Of a stretch of DNA of 18,548 nt, positions 1-7,445 are shown piece after piece (within the stretch, counting starts at the first letter, position 1; each line of letters starts with the position of its first letter). This DNA is from Flavobacteriales bacterium. Lineage in GTDB: Bacteria > Bacteroidota > Bacteroidia > NORP154. Under the pieces are notes generated by a model. It was not told the origin of the DNA, searched no databases, and saw only the letters and a program-made list of their open reading frames with translations. The position numbers and the translations under genes are program-made. The stretch spans positions 1-18,548 of the forward strand of contig DTSC01000034.1 in the NCBI GenBank assembly GCA_012965625.1. Direction: 5' to 3'.

Positions 1-7
1 TGATTAA

Positions 8-15
8 TAGTTTTG
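8..15 (+). promoter_or_regulatory. candidate Bacteroidota -7 promoter box before the acylase gene
   Basis: TAGTTTTG matches the Bacteroidota -7 consensus TAnnTTTG exactly. It lies 16 bases before the ATG at 32, which would leave a leader of only about 10 bases. The expected -33 element (TTTG about 19 bases upstream) would fall outside the window, so the promoter cannot be confirmed here. Confidence 0.4.
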
Positions 16-17
16 AA

Positions 18-29
18 GTAACGTGTTAC
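18..29. repeat. perfect short inverted repeat GTAAC-GT-GTTAC
   Basis: Two 5-base arms with a 2-base spacer sit directly between the candidate -7 box and the start codon of the acylase gene. The position fits an operator overlapping the transcription start, but arms this short can occur by chance and no regulator is encoded nearby. Confidence 0.3.
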
Positions 30-31
30 GA

Positions 32-2107
32 ATGCAAAAAAATTATTTAATATTTCTTTTGTTCATGTGCATTTTTGCATTTGCCAGGGCCCAGATAAAT
101 CCGGAGTCAATTACCATTGTTCGTGATAAATGGGGAGTTCCCCATATATATGCCGAAAAGGATGAGCAGGTGGCTTATGGGTTGGCATGGGCTACTGCTG
201 AAGACAGCTTTCATGAAATGCAAGAAAACTTACTTGCCATCCGTATGAAAACAGCTGAATATAAAGGTAAAGATGGTGCAATCATGGATGTTTTTGCACA
301 CCTTGTGGGTGTAAATGAATTGGTAGACCAGGGTTATGATACCTGTTTCACAGAGAAATTTAAAAAGGTCCTGGAAGGATATTGCCAAGGGGCCAACAAC
401 TATGCTGAATCCCACTCCGAAGAAGTTTTACTTAAAGGGATATTTCCAATTACCCCAAAGGATATTATAAAGTCCTATACGCTTTCTCTAACCTTTATGA
501 CCAATGTTCATTTTGATTTTATGAGGATCTTTAAAGGAAATATTACAGACCAGGAAGTCAATTTCGGTATTGGTTCTAATGGAATGGCAATCCGGAGTAC
601 TAAAACTATTGATGGAAAGACCTATTTGGCAATTAATTCTCACCAGCCCCTGGATGGGCCCTTTGCCTGGTATGAAGCACATCTGAATAGTGATGAAGGC
701 TTGAATATATTGGGGGCCAATTTCCCTGGTGGTGTCAGTTTACTGATAGGTGCAAATGAGAATCTCGGTTGGGGGCACACTCTTAATTACCCTGACCTGG
801 ATGACGTATACAAACTGACTATGCACCCTAAGGAAAAGTTGAAATATAAGTTTGATGGTAATTGGGAAACCCTGGAGGTTAGAAAAATCAAGTTTAAGGT
901 CAAAGTTTTTGGCTTCCTAAAGATTCCTGTTACCAAAACTTTTTATTGGAGCAAATACGGAACTACTCTTAAAACAAAAACCGGCGTTTATTCTATCAGG
1001 TTTCCGTCAAATATGGATATTCGATCAGCTGAACAGTGGTACCGAATGAATAAAGCAAGCAGTTTCAAGGAATTTAAGGAAGTGCTTAATATGCAGGCAC
1101 TTCCAGGCATCAATATTGTTTATGCAGACAAAGAGGATAATATATTTTATCTATGCAATGGTTTGTTCCCATATCGAAATCCAAAATATGATTGGAAAAA
1201 TGTATTGCCAGGAGATACATCTGCAACCTTGTGGGAACCTAAGTTTCATCCTTTGGATGATTTGCCGCAAGTTCATAATCCTCCAAGCGGATATCTGATC
1301 AATACAAACAATACTCCATTTAATTGTACTGGACCTGGAGATAACCCCAATCCTGATGACTACGATAAAACAATGGGGTTTCTAACAGATGATAATAATA
1401 GAAGCCTGCAATATCATGAGCTGATTTCCAAATATGACAAGCTCACCTATGAGGAATGGAAACAGATTAAATATGATTTTAGTTTTGGAAATCCTGTCCA
1501 TAATAATTTCTTGTTAGGTATTGAAAAGGTGCTTTCTCTCGATCCTAAAAAATATCCAGAGATAGCAGAAACAATAAACATAATTAATGACTGGGATAGA
1601 AGAACAGATATAAAAAGCGAAGGGGCTGCAATCATTGTACTATGTATAAAAAATTTAGTTGATCAGCTTTTTAAGCAAGGAAAACTTCCAGGGGTTGCCA
1701 CGCTTTCAGATGAATTAGTAGTATCTTCTGTTAGTTTTGCTCAAAAGTATTTGAAGAAGCATTTCAAAACAGTACATGTTCCGCTGGGAGACATGCAGCG
1801 TCTTATTAGGGGTGATGTCTCTTTGCCAGTTGCTGGTGCACCAGATGTGTTGGCGGCATTGAGTGTAGATTATTATGATAATGGCCTCTTAAAGGCAAGG
1901 CATGGAGACTCTTATATTGAGTTGGTAAGGTATTCAAAGGATGGGGTGGAAATAGAGACTGTGAATTGTTATGGTTCTTCAAACAAGGAAGGGAGCCCAC
2001 ATTATACTGACCAGATGGAGCTTTATGTGAATCAAAAAACTAAAAAGATGACATTAGATAAAGAAGTTATTTTCAAAGAAGCAGCTAAGATTTACCACCC
2101 AAATTGA
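32..2107 (+). CDS. penicillin acylase family protein (secreted Ntn hydrolase)
   Basis: This is an N-terminal-nucleophile amidohydrolase of the penicillin / acyl-homoserine-lactone acylase family. The family hydrolyses amide bonds of acylated substrates after self-cleavage of a precursor. I place the start at the ATG at 32, because from there the protein begins with a clean Sec signal peptide (hydrophobic residues 5-16, likely cut after ARA near residue 20); a GTG at 23 would add three residues. The N-terminal family block RDKWGVPHIYAE (about residues 31-42) and the AYGLAWATAEDSF block follow. The segment GIGSN puts the expected autocatalytic nucleophile at Ser182, preceded by Gly181 and followed by Asn183, so the alpha chain and spacer would be about 160 residues. 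The length of 691 residues fits the family. The substrate cannot be read from sequence; acyl-homoserine lactones, beta-lactams or other N-acyl compounds are all possible. The next gene follows after 5 bases, which suggests an operon. Confidence 0.88.
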   Translation: MQKNYLIFLLFMCIFAFARAQINPESITIVRDKWGVPHIYAEKDEQVAYGLAWATAEDSFHEMQENLLAIRMKTAEYKGKDGAIMDVFAHLVGVNELVDQGYDTCFTEKFKKVLEGYCQGANNYAESHSEEVLLKGIFPITPKDIIKSYTLSLTFMTNVHFDFMRIFKGNITDQEVNFGIGSNGMAIRSTKTIDGKTYLAINSHQPLDGPFAWYEAHLNSDEGLNILGANFPGGVSLLIGANENLGWGHTLNYPDLDDVYKLTMHPKEKLKYKFDGNWETLEVRKIKFKVKVFGFLKIPVTKTFYWSKYGTTLKTKTGVYSIRFPSNMDIRSAEQWYRMNKASSFKEFKEVLNMQALPGINIVYADKEDNIFYLCNGLFPYRNPKYDWKNVLPGDTSATLWEPKFHPLDDLPQVHNPPSGYLINTNNTPFNCTGPGDNPNPDDYDKTMGFLTDDNNRSLQYHELISKYDKLTYEEWKQIKYDFSFGNPVHNNFLLGIEKVLSLDPKKYPEIAETINIINDWDRRTDIKSEGAAIIVLCIKNLVDQLFKQGKLPGVATLSDELVVSSVSFAQKYLKKHFKTVHVPLGDMQRLIRGDVSLPVAGAPDVLAALSVDYYDNGLLKARHGDSYIELVRYSKDGVEIETVNCYGSSNKEGSPHYTDQMELYVNQKTKKMTLDKEVIFKEAAKIYHPN

Positions 2108-2112
2108 CGAAA

Positions 2113-2718
2113 ATGAGACATGTATGCAAATTCATATTTCTTTTTCTTTTAATTCCATTCATTTCTGTTTGCCAACAATTGGACAATGGAATGTTTGCCA
2201 ATATAAAAACTATTAAAGGCGAGATCCTGCTACAACTTGAATTTAAAAAAGTGCCTATGACAGTGGCCAATTTTGTTGGCTTAGCAGAAGGAAGTATTCC
2301 AAATACTCATGTAGGCACTGGTGAATCCTTTTATAAAGGACTTGTTTTTCATAGGGTAGTTGATAATGGTATTATACAAGGTGGTGATCCAAAAGGAAAT
2401 GGCTTTGGTAATCCCGGCTATTATTTTAAAGATGAATTCCATACGGAGCTAAAACATGATAGACCTGGAGTTTTATCTATGGCTAATTCAGGTAAGAATA
2501 CAAATGGAAGTCAGTTTTTTATTACACATAGACCAATACCAACCCTAGACAAAAAACATACAGTCTTTGGATTTGTTGTTAAAGGGCAGGAAATAGTTGA
2601 TATGATTGAGGAGGGAGACAAAATCATTGATATTGTCATCATCCGAAAAGGAGTGGATGCAAAAGAATTTGATGTAAAAACCAATTTGACAGAAAAAGAT
2701 CGCAAGTCGGCTAAGTAA
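2113..2718 (+). CDS. cyclophilin-type peptidyl-prolyl cis-trans isomerase, exported
   Basis: This cyclophilin catalyses cis-trans isomerisation of Xaa-Pro bonds and probably acts in the periplasm as a folding helper. From the ATG at 2113 the protein has 201 residues: a hydrophobic export signal (about residues 6-20) followed by the cyclophilin fold. Visible hallmarks are FHRV with the catalytic Arg81, the QGGDPKGNGFG block (about residues 89-99), NGSQFFIT (residues 121-128) and LDKKHTVFG. The signal ends in ISVCQQ. The Cys is not preceded by the small residue a lipobox needs, so signal peptidase I processing is more likely than lipidation. A TTG at 2104 would overlap the acylase stop; I prefer the ATG. 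The 5-base gap behind the acylase suggests co-transcription, and an exported isomerase next to a self-processing exported hydrolase could assist its folding, but that is inference. Confidence 0.93.
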   Translation: MRHVCKFIFLFLLIPFISVCQQLDNGMFANIKTIKGEILLQLEFKKVPMTVANFVGLAEGSIPNTHVGTGESFYKGLVFHRVVDNGIIQGGDPKGNGFGNPGYYFKDEFHTELKHDRPGVLSMANSGKNTNGSQFFITHRPIPTLDKKHTVFGFVVKGQEIVDMIEEGDKIIDIVIIRKGVDAKEFDVKTNLTEKDRKSAK

Positions 2719-2795
2719 TCTTTACTGATAATATCATCCTTTTAAGAGATTGCTCTGGAACTATTTGAACTTTATCAATTTGCATTCTCTTTCTC

Positions 2796-2826
2796 TTTGC
2801 GAATCAATGAAATAACTCTAATTTTG
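2796..2826 (+). promoter_or_regulatory. Bacteroidota-type promoter for the lipoprotein / E1 unit
   Basis: TTTG at 2796-2799 and TAATTTTG at 2819-2826 match both halves of the Bacteroidota primary sigma consensus (TTTG, 19 bases, TAnnTTTG) with exactly 19 bases between them. The -7 box ends 25 bases before the ATG at 2852. It lies in the 133-base gap after the isomerase gene, so the lipoprotein and E1 genes probably form a separate transcription unit. I saw no strong terminator hairpin before it. Confidence 0.7.
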
Positions 2827-2851
2827 TATGCTAATTTTAATTTAAAATGAG

Positions 2852-3061
2852 ATGAGAAAATTAAGTATTGTATTCATTACATCTATATTATTTATAATTG
2901 GTTGTGGCCAAACAGAGGAAGAAAAACAAGAGGTTCAGGAGAGAACAGAGGAAGCTGTCCAGGAAGGCAATGACCTGATTGAACAGATGGCACAAGAACA
3001 GCAGGCAGCTGAAGATTCTACAACAGCTGCTGAAGAAACCGATTCTTTATCTAATAATTAG
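2852..3061 (+). CDS. small acidic lipoprotein
   Basis: This is a 69-residue protein of unknown function. It has a short basic N-terminus, a hydrophobic stretch (about residues 4-16) and a lipobox FIIGC with Cys18, so it should be lipidated and attached to a membrane. The mature part is almost entirely Glu, Gln, Ala, Ser and Thr with no aromatic residue, probably helical or disordered (EEEKQEVQERTEEAVQEG). No enzyme motif is present. It is the first gene behind a strong promoter match and lies 21 bases before the E1 gene. No functional link is evident; it could be a small abundant envelope lipoprotein that happens to share the promoter. Confidence 0.8.
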   Translation: MRKLSIVFITSILFIIGCGQTEEEKQEVQERTEEAVQEGNDLIEQMAQEQQAAEDSTTAAEETDSLSNN

Positions 3062-3082
3062 GTAAAGGTAACGGAATAACCC

Positions 3083-5068
3083 ATGAGCCTTAAATATAGT
3101 CGCGGTAAGCATACCGACGATTTTTTAATTGAATTATACCGAGAATTACTTACACCTCGCCTTATTGAGGAGAGGATGCTATTGTTATTAAGGCAGGGCA
3201 AAATTTCAAAATGGTTCTCTGGCATCGGGCAAGAAGCTATTTCTGTAGGTGCAGCAATGGCACTAAATCAGGATGATTTTCTATTGCCAATGCATCGCAA
3301 CTTGGGGATGTTTACTGTTCGAAACATCCCATTATCTCGGCTCTTCTCTCAATTTCAAGGAAAAATGGCAGGGTATACGAAAGGGAGGGACCGTTCTTTC
3401 CATTTTGGTGCCACTGACCATCATATTGTTGGCATGATTTCTCATTTAGGTGCACAAATGGGAGTGTCAAATGGAATTGCTTTAGGCGATCAATTAGAAA
3501 ACAACAAGAAAGTCACCTTAGTGGTTACAGGTGATGGGGGTACAAGCCAGGGGGAGTTTCATGAAGCCTTAAATGTTGCTGCTGTATGGAATTTGCCAAT
3601 CATTTTTTTAATTGAAAATAATGGATATGGGTTGTCTACCCCTTCATCCGAACAGTTTAAATTCAAGAGCTTTGTTGATAAGGGCAAAGGGTATGGTATT
3701 GATGCAATACAAATAAAGGCCAATAATATAATTGAAGTATATGATGTAATAAAGCAGCAAGCTGATAAAATTAGAGAAAGACCGCATCCAGTTATTGTTG
3801 AGTGCATGACATTTAGGATGAGAGGGCATGAAGAAGCTTCAGGCACAAAATATATACCTAAGGAGTATTTTGAAAAATGGGGCAAGAGGGATCCTGTTGA
3901 TAATTTTGAGAACTATCTTATTCATGAAAATATATTAAACCAAGAAAGTTGTGATAAGATAAGGAAGAAAATTAACCATGAGATTCAGGAAGGCCTTGAT
4001 GCTGCGTTTGCTGAACCTGTAATAGAAGCTGATGAAAACCGGGAATATGAAGACCTGTTTAAACCTTTTTTGCAAGTTCCTGCCGAGCCAGAATCAACTT
4101 TGACAAGTGAGCTGAGATATGTAGATGCCGTCCAGGCTGGGTTGTATCAATCTATGGAAAAATTTCCGAAACTTATCTTGCTAGGGCAAGATATCGCTGA
4201 TTATGGTGGGGTTTTTAAAGTGACAGAAGGATTTGTGGAAAAATTTGGAAAGGATAGAGTCCGTAATACCCCACTTTGTGAGTCTGCAATAGTGGGTGCT
4301 GCTTTAGGCTTGTCCATTAATAAATATAAGGCTGTTATGGAAATGCAGTTTGCAGACTTTGTTACTTGTGGCTTTAATCAGATTATTAATAATTTGGCAA
4401 AGATACATTGGAGATGGGGCCAAAATGCTGATGTGGTGATAAGGATGCCAACAGGAGCTGGCGTGAATGCTGGCCCTTTTCATTCTCAATCAAATGAAGC
4501 ATGGTTCTTTCATACACCAGGTTTAAAAATAGTATATCCCGCTTTTCCAAATGATGCAAAAGGATTGCTGGCTGCATCAATAGAAGATCCAAATCCAATC
4601 ATGTTCTTTGAGCATAAGGCGCTGTATAGAAGTATTAAGGGAGAAGTACCCAATGATTATTATACTACAGAGATTGGCAAGGCGATACTTGTTAAAAGTG
4701 GTGAAGATGTTTCTATAATAACCTATGGAAGTGGTGTTCATTGGGCCATGGAGATTCTGGAACAAGATGCCAGTATCTCGGCTGATTTAATCGACCTTAG
4801 AACTTTGATTCCATTTGATCAAGATCTAATAGTAGAATCTGTTAAGAAAACCGGTAAGGCTATTATCCTTCATGAGGACACCTTGGTTGGGGGAATAGGT
4901 GGCGAGCTTGTTGCATTTATTACAGAGAACTGCTTTGAATACCTGGATGCTCCGGTAATTCGTTCAGCAAGCCTTGATACTCCAGTACCTGTTTCAAAAA
5001 ACTTGGAGGATGCATTCTTGCCAACCAAGCGATTTAAACAACAGTTGAAAGAACTTCTGGCATATTGA
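3083..5068 (+). CDS. fused E1 alpha/beta subunit of a thiamine-diphosphate 2-oxoacid dehydrogenase
   Basis: This is the E1 component of a 2-oxoacid dehydrogenase complex, which decarboxylates the oxoacid on thiamine diphosphate and passes the acyl group to the lipoyl arm of E2. Both E1 subunits are in one 661-residue chain. Residues about 1-325 are the alpha part, with the thiamine-diphosphate/Mg motif GDGGTSQGEFHEA starting near residue 150 and closing with ENN at 178-180. Residues about 340-661 are the beta part (transketolase-like pyrimidine domain with GQDIADYGGVFKVTEGF, then a C-terminal domain with DLRTLIPFD and HEDTLVGGIGGE). The type resembles branched-chain (2-oxoisovalerate) enzymes more than AceE-type pyruvate dehydrogenase, but the substrate is not certain. 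Fused E1 proteins of this length are common in Bacteroidota. E2 and E3 genes are not adjacent. The gene ends 11 bases from the oppositely oriented patatin gene. Confidence 0.93.
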   Translation: MSLKYSRGKHTDDFLIELYRELLTPRLIEERMLLLLRQGKISKWFSGIGQEAISVGAAMALNQDDFLLPMHRNLGMFTVRNIPLSRLFSQFQGKMAGYTKGRDRSFHFGATDHHIVGMISHLGAQMGVSNGIALGDQLENNKKVTLVVTGDGGTSQGEFHEALNVAAVWNLPIIFLIENNGYGLSTPSSEQFKFKSFVDKGKGYGIDAIQIKANNIIEVYDVIKQQADKIRERPHPVIVECMTFRMRGHEEASGTKYIPKEYFEKWGKRDPVDNFENYLIHENILNQESCDKIRKKINHEIQEGLDAAFAEPVIEADENREYEDLFKPFLQVPAEPESTLTSELRYVDAVQAGLYQSMEKFPKLILLGQDIADYGGVFKVTEGFVEKFGKDRVRNTPLCESAIVGAALGLSINKYKAVMEMQFADFVTCGFNQIINNLAKIHWRWGQNADVVIRMPTGAGVNAGPFHSQSNEAWFFHTPGLKIVYPAFPNDAKGLLAASIEDPNPIMFFEHKALYRSIKGEVPNDYYTTEIGKAILVKSGEDVSIITYGSGVHWAMEILEQDASISADLIDLRTLIPFDQDLIVESVKKTGKAIILHEDTLVGGIGGELVAFITENCFEYLDAPVIRSASLDTPVPVSKNLEDAFLPTKRFKQQLKELLAY

Positions 5069-5079
5069 TTATTTCTTCC

Positions 5080-7356
5080 CTAGTTCAATAGCTCATCTAG
5101 CTTTCGCATTGCATCAACATTCTGTTTTTGAAATAATGCTTTTGCGATCTGTTTCTTTTCCCTATTTGTTAAGTGCCAGCTTAGAGATATCCTGGGTTCC
5201 TGGTCTACCCTTAGTTGAAAGTCTATAATATCGATCCTGCCATTATACCATTCACTGGCATATTGTATCAACTCATCATTATTATAATCCTGGATATTAA
5301 ATAAATTGTTGTAAAAGCTTCCTATCGGTGTGATGATCTTACCCAATGCGGTACGGCGTTTTGTATTTCCAATAATAGGATCTTTTGGCCGTTCTCTAAT
5401 TTGGGCGATGATTATACCAGAAGTGTTCTCTTCCAGCCATTTTCTAAAGGTATAGATATATTTTATGGCAGTCTTTAAACCAAAATTATCCCTGGCACCT
5501 GCATCAATGATCTCTATTGCTGGCTCACTTGGCAAGGTCACCAACGGCATTATATAGGGGAAGGTTGCATTCATCCTCAATGCACTGGTAAACCTGAGAT
5601 TGTTTGCATCCTGATTGGCAAAGAATCTTGTAAATTCAACTTGCTCTATAGTAGGTTTGTTGATTATCTGTTTTGAAGGATTGTTATGAACAAGATAAGA
5701 AACCGGCTGAGAAGAAATTATTAACCTGCGGCCATCATTCACTATTGCAGGGGATAAAATTAACATTGGAATAAGTGATTCACTTTCTTTTTCTTTATAA
5801 TATGAAATCTTGTTATTCATAATATAGTTTGTGTTCTTATTAAGTTGCTCTTCAAAAGCATACCCTCTGTCTTTAGTATATGTATACCCATCCAAATCAA
5901 ATTTTTTCAATTTAAAAATCAGGTCGTAGAGTGTGAAACTTGATGCTACAGGATTTAGAAGGTCTTTACCTATATTATTTAATTGCTCCTTATATGATGG
6001 GATATCAATACCATTTAATTGCTGCAAATACAGCTCTCTGTAATAGCTTAATCCAATGGTGCCTCCTGAAGAACCTGTCAAAAGGTGTGTCTTTTTGAAA
6101 AAATCCCCTTTGGTTATTGAGTCTATGGCATGAAGTGTTTGGAAAGTCCATACAGAGGATTTTATACCACCTCCACTGGCACAAATAATAACCATTTTCG
6201 GTTTTGGGTTATTCTTTGTTTGATTCTTTTTCTTCCATTTTTCAAGAATTGTCTTTGTATTAGAAACATCTTTTATATATTGATCTAGGTTGTTGGTGTG
6301 TTCCTCTAGAACTTCATTAGAATATATAGCTTTAGCGTTATTGTAATTAAGTCCGTATGCGCTATTGTCAAAACTCAGAATGTCATATTTTGAAAAATTG
6401 TTAACTAATAATGCAAGTCCAACAAATGCAATAGGAAACCAGCCTCTTAACCAGGTTTGGAGTACCGTAATAATGATCAATACCATGGTAAAAAACAATA
6501 TGATACTTCCACCAGCAGGAATCTGTAAATAGGAAATGTCCTGGAAGTACCCCATAATAATTAAGATGACAAAGATGAGTAACTGAAACCATGCAGCATT
6601 ATTCTGGTTTTGGGTAAAAACCCGAACAATCATTGCTTTTTCATAATGAGCAGATTCTCTTGCAAGGCGCACTGCAAAAGGATGTGGTAAGTAGGTGATT
6701 ACTTTCCATGCTCGCACCCACTTTAAGGTTGGGACTAGAAATTTTGCAATTGGATTTTTTCTTATAGGCTGATCTTTAAGTTTTGCCATGGTTTCCTTAG
6801 CATCACTGGCAGGCTTGATACCAAACAGCTGAAATAGGTTCTTGTTGGTAGAAAAGAAATAGATATAGGAGAAAGACATAAATACTAACATTCCAAGATA
6901 CAAGCCACATAAATCAAGTAAAACAGCATTCCTGTCTTGATATTCATTGATTATTTGAAATTTCACAATAGACCAGGAATAATACAGAAGAAAGCCAAAT
7001 GGAATAATAAGGTTATTGATACTATATTTTAAAAATGGCCTATTGAGTGTAGCCAAAAAAGGGAAACGGGAACCATTAGTGACATAGGATGCAATATTAA
7101 AGGTCATAATAAATGCACCCACGCAAATTCCCATTATAAAAAATGACCAAAATCCAACAAAGCCATGGTACTCAGGACTAAGGAACAGGTTTGGAACACC
7201 ATATTTTACCGCCAGCCCATTACTGATAAAACCAAGCAGAATTCCCCATGCCACAAGCAATAGAATGTTCTTTTTAATTTGTACAAAGAATAGCTGGAAA
7301 GGAAAAAAATAAATTATCCTTCTAATTCTCTCCTTATTTGAACTTGCTGGTGTCAT
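5080..7356 (-). CDS. multi-spanning membrane protein with C-terminal patatin-like phospholipase domain
   Basis: This 758-residue protein joins a membrane region to a patatin-type lipid acyl hydrolase. The first 325 residues hold about seven hydrophobic segments (about residues 30-46, 67-90, 112-132, 148-168, 256-271, 282-300 and 305-320), with a charged stretch near 180-245 between the fourth and fifth. From about residue 385 the patatin domain shows the oxyanion glycines ASGGG (393-397), the nucleophile elbow GSSGG with Ser430, and the dyad motif DAG with Asp618 followed by ARDNFG. All catalytic elements are present, so it should be active on phospholipid or another acyl ester, probably at the inner membrane. 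The purine-rich stretch just before the ATG (GGAAAGGAAAAGG) could act as a ribosome site. It follows ftcD after 89 bases on the same strand, with no obvious link to histidine breakdown. Confidence 0.88.
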   Translation of the reverse strand: MTPASSNKERIRRIIYFFPFQLFFVQIKKNILLLVAWGILLGFISNGLAVKYGVPNLFLSPEYHGFVGFWSFFIMGICVGAFIMTFNIASYVTNGSRFPFLATLNRPFLKYSINNLIIPFGFLLYYSWSIVKFQIINEYQDRNAVLLDLCGLYLGMLVFMSFSYIYFFSTNKNLFQLFGIKPASDAKETMAKLKDQPIRKNPIAKFLVPTLKWVRAWKVITYLPHPFAVRLARESAHYEKAMIVRVFTQNQNNAAWFQLLIFVILIIMGYFQDISYLQIPAGGSIILFFTMVLIIITVLQTWLRGWFPIAFVGLALLVNNFSKYDILSFDNSAYGLNYNNAKAIYSNEVLEEHTNNLDQYIKDVSNTKTILEKWKKKNQTKNNPKPKMVIICASGGGIKSSVWTFQTLHAIDSITKGDFFKKTHLLTGSSGGTIGLSYYRELYLQQLNGIDIPSYKEQLNNIGKDLLNPVASSFTLYDLIFKLKKFDLDGYTYTKDRGYAFEEQLNKNTNYIMNNKISYYKEKESESLIPMLILSPAIVNDGRRLIISSQPVSYLVHNNPSKQIINKPTIEQVEFTRFFANQDANNLRFTSALRMNATFPYIMPLVTLPSEPAIEIIDAGARDNFGLKTAIKYIYTFRKWLEENTSGIIIAQIRERPKDPIIGNTKRRTALGKIITPIGSFYNNLFNIQDYNNDELIQYASEWYNGRIDIIDFQLRVDQEPRISLSWHLTNREKKQIAKALFQKQNVDAMRKLDELLN

Positions 7357-7445
7357 ATTCCTTTTCCTTTCCTCTAAAAAATTTGTGAGCCTCTATATAT
7401 ATAACGTATAAACCAGGGTAAATAGTTGCCTGTAAATAAGTTTTT

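Noticed and set aside
2104..2112. TTG start for the cyclophilin overlapping the acylase stop
   Set aside because: An ATG follows three codons later at 2113 and gives a normal signal peptide; the TTG adds nothing supported.
2130..2180. Lipoprotein signal in the cyclophilin (ISVC)
   Set aside because: The residue before Cys is Val, not Gly, Ala or Ser, so it does not meet the lipobox pattern.
3559..3885. 108-codon open frame on the minus strand
   Set aside because: It is antisense to the conserved E1 alpha domain around the thiamine-diphosphate site; no sign of a real gene.
5069..5079. Possible bidirectional terminator between the E1 and patatin genes
   Set aside because: The convergent gap is only 11 bases and holds no hairpin that I can see.
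7357..7445. Possible terminator or promoter between ftcD and patatin
   Set aside because: Only weak short repeats (GTAAATA twice, TATATATA) and no match to TAnnTTTG on the minus strand; not enough to call.
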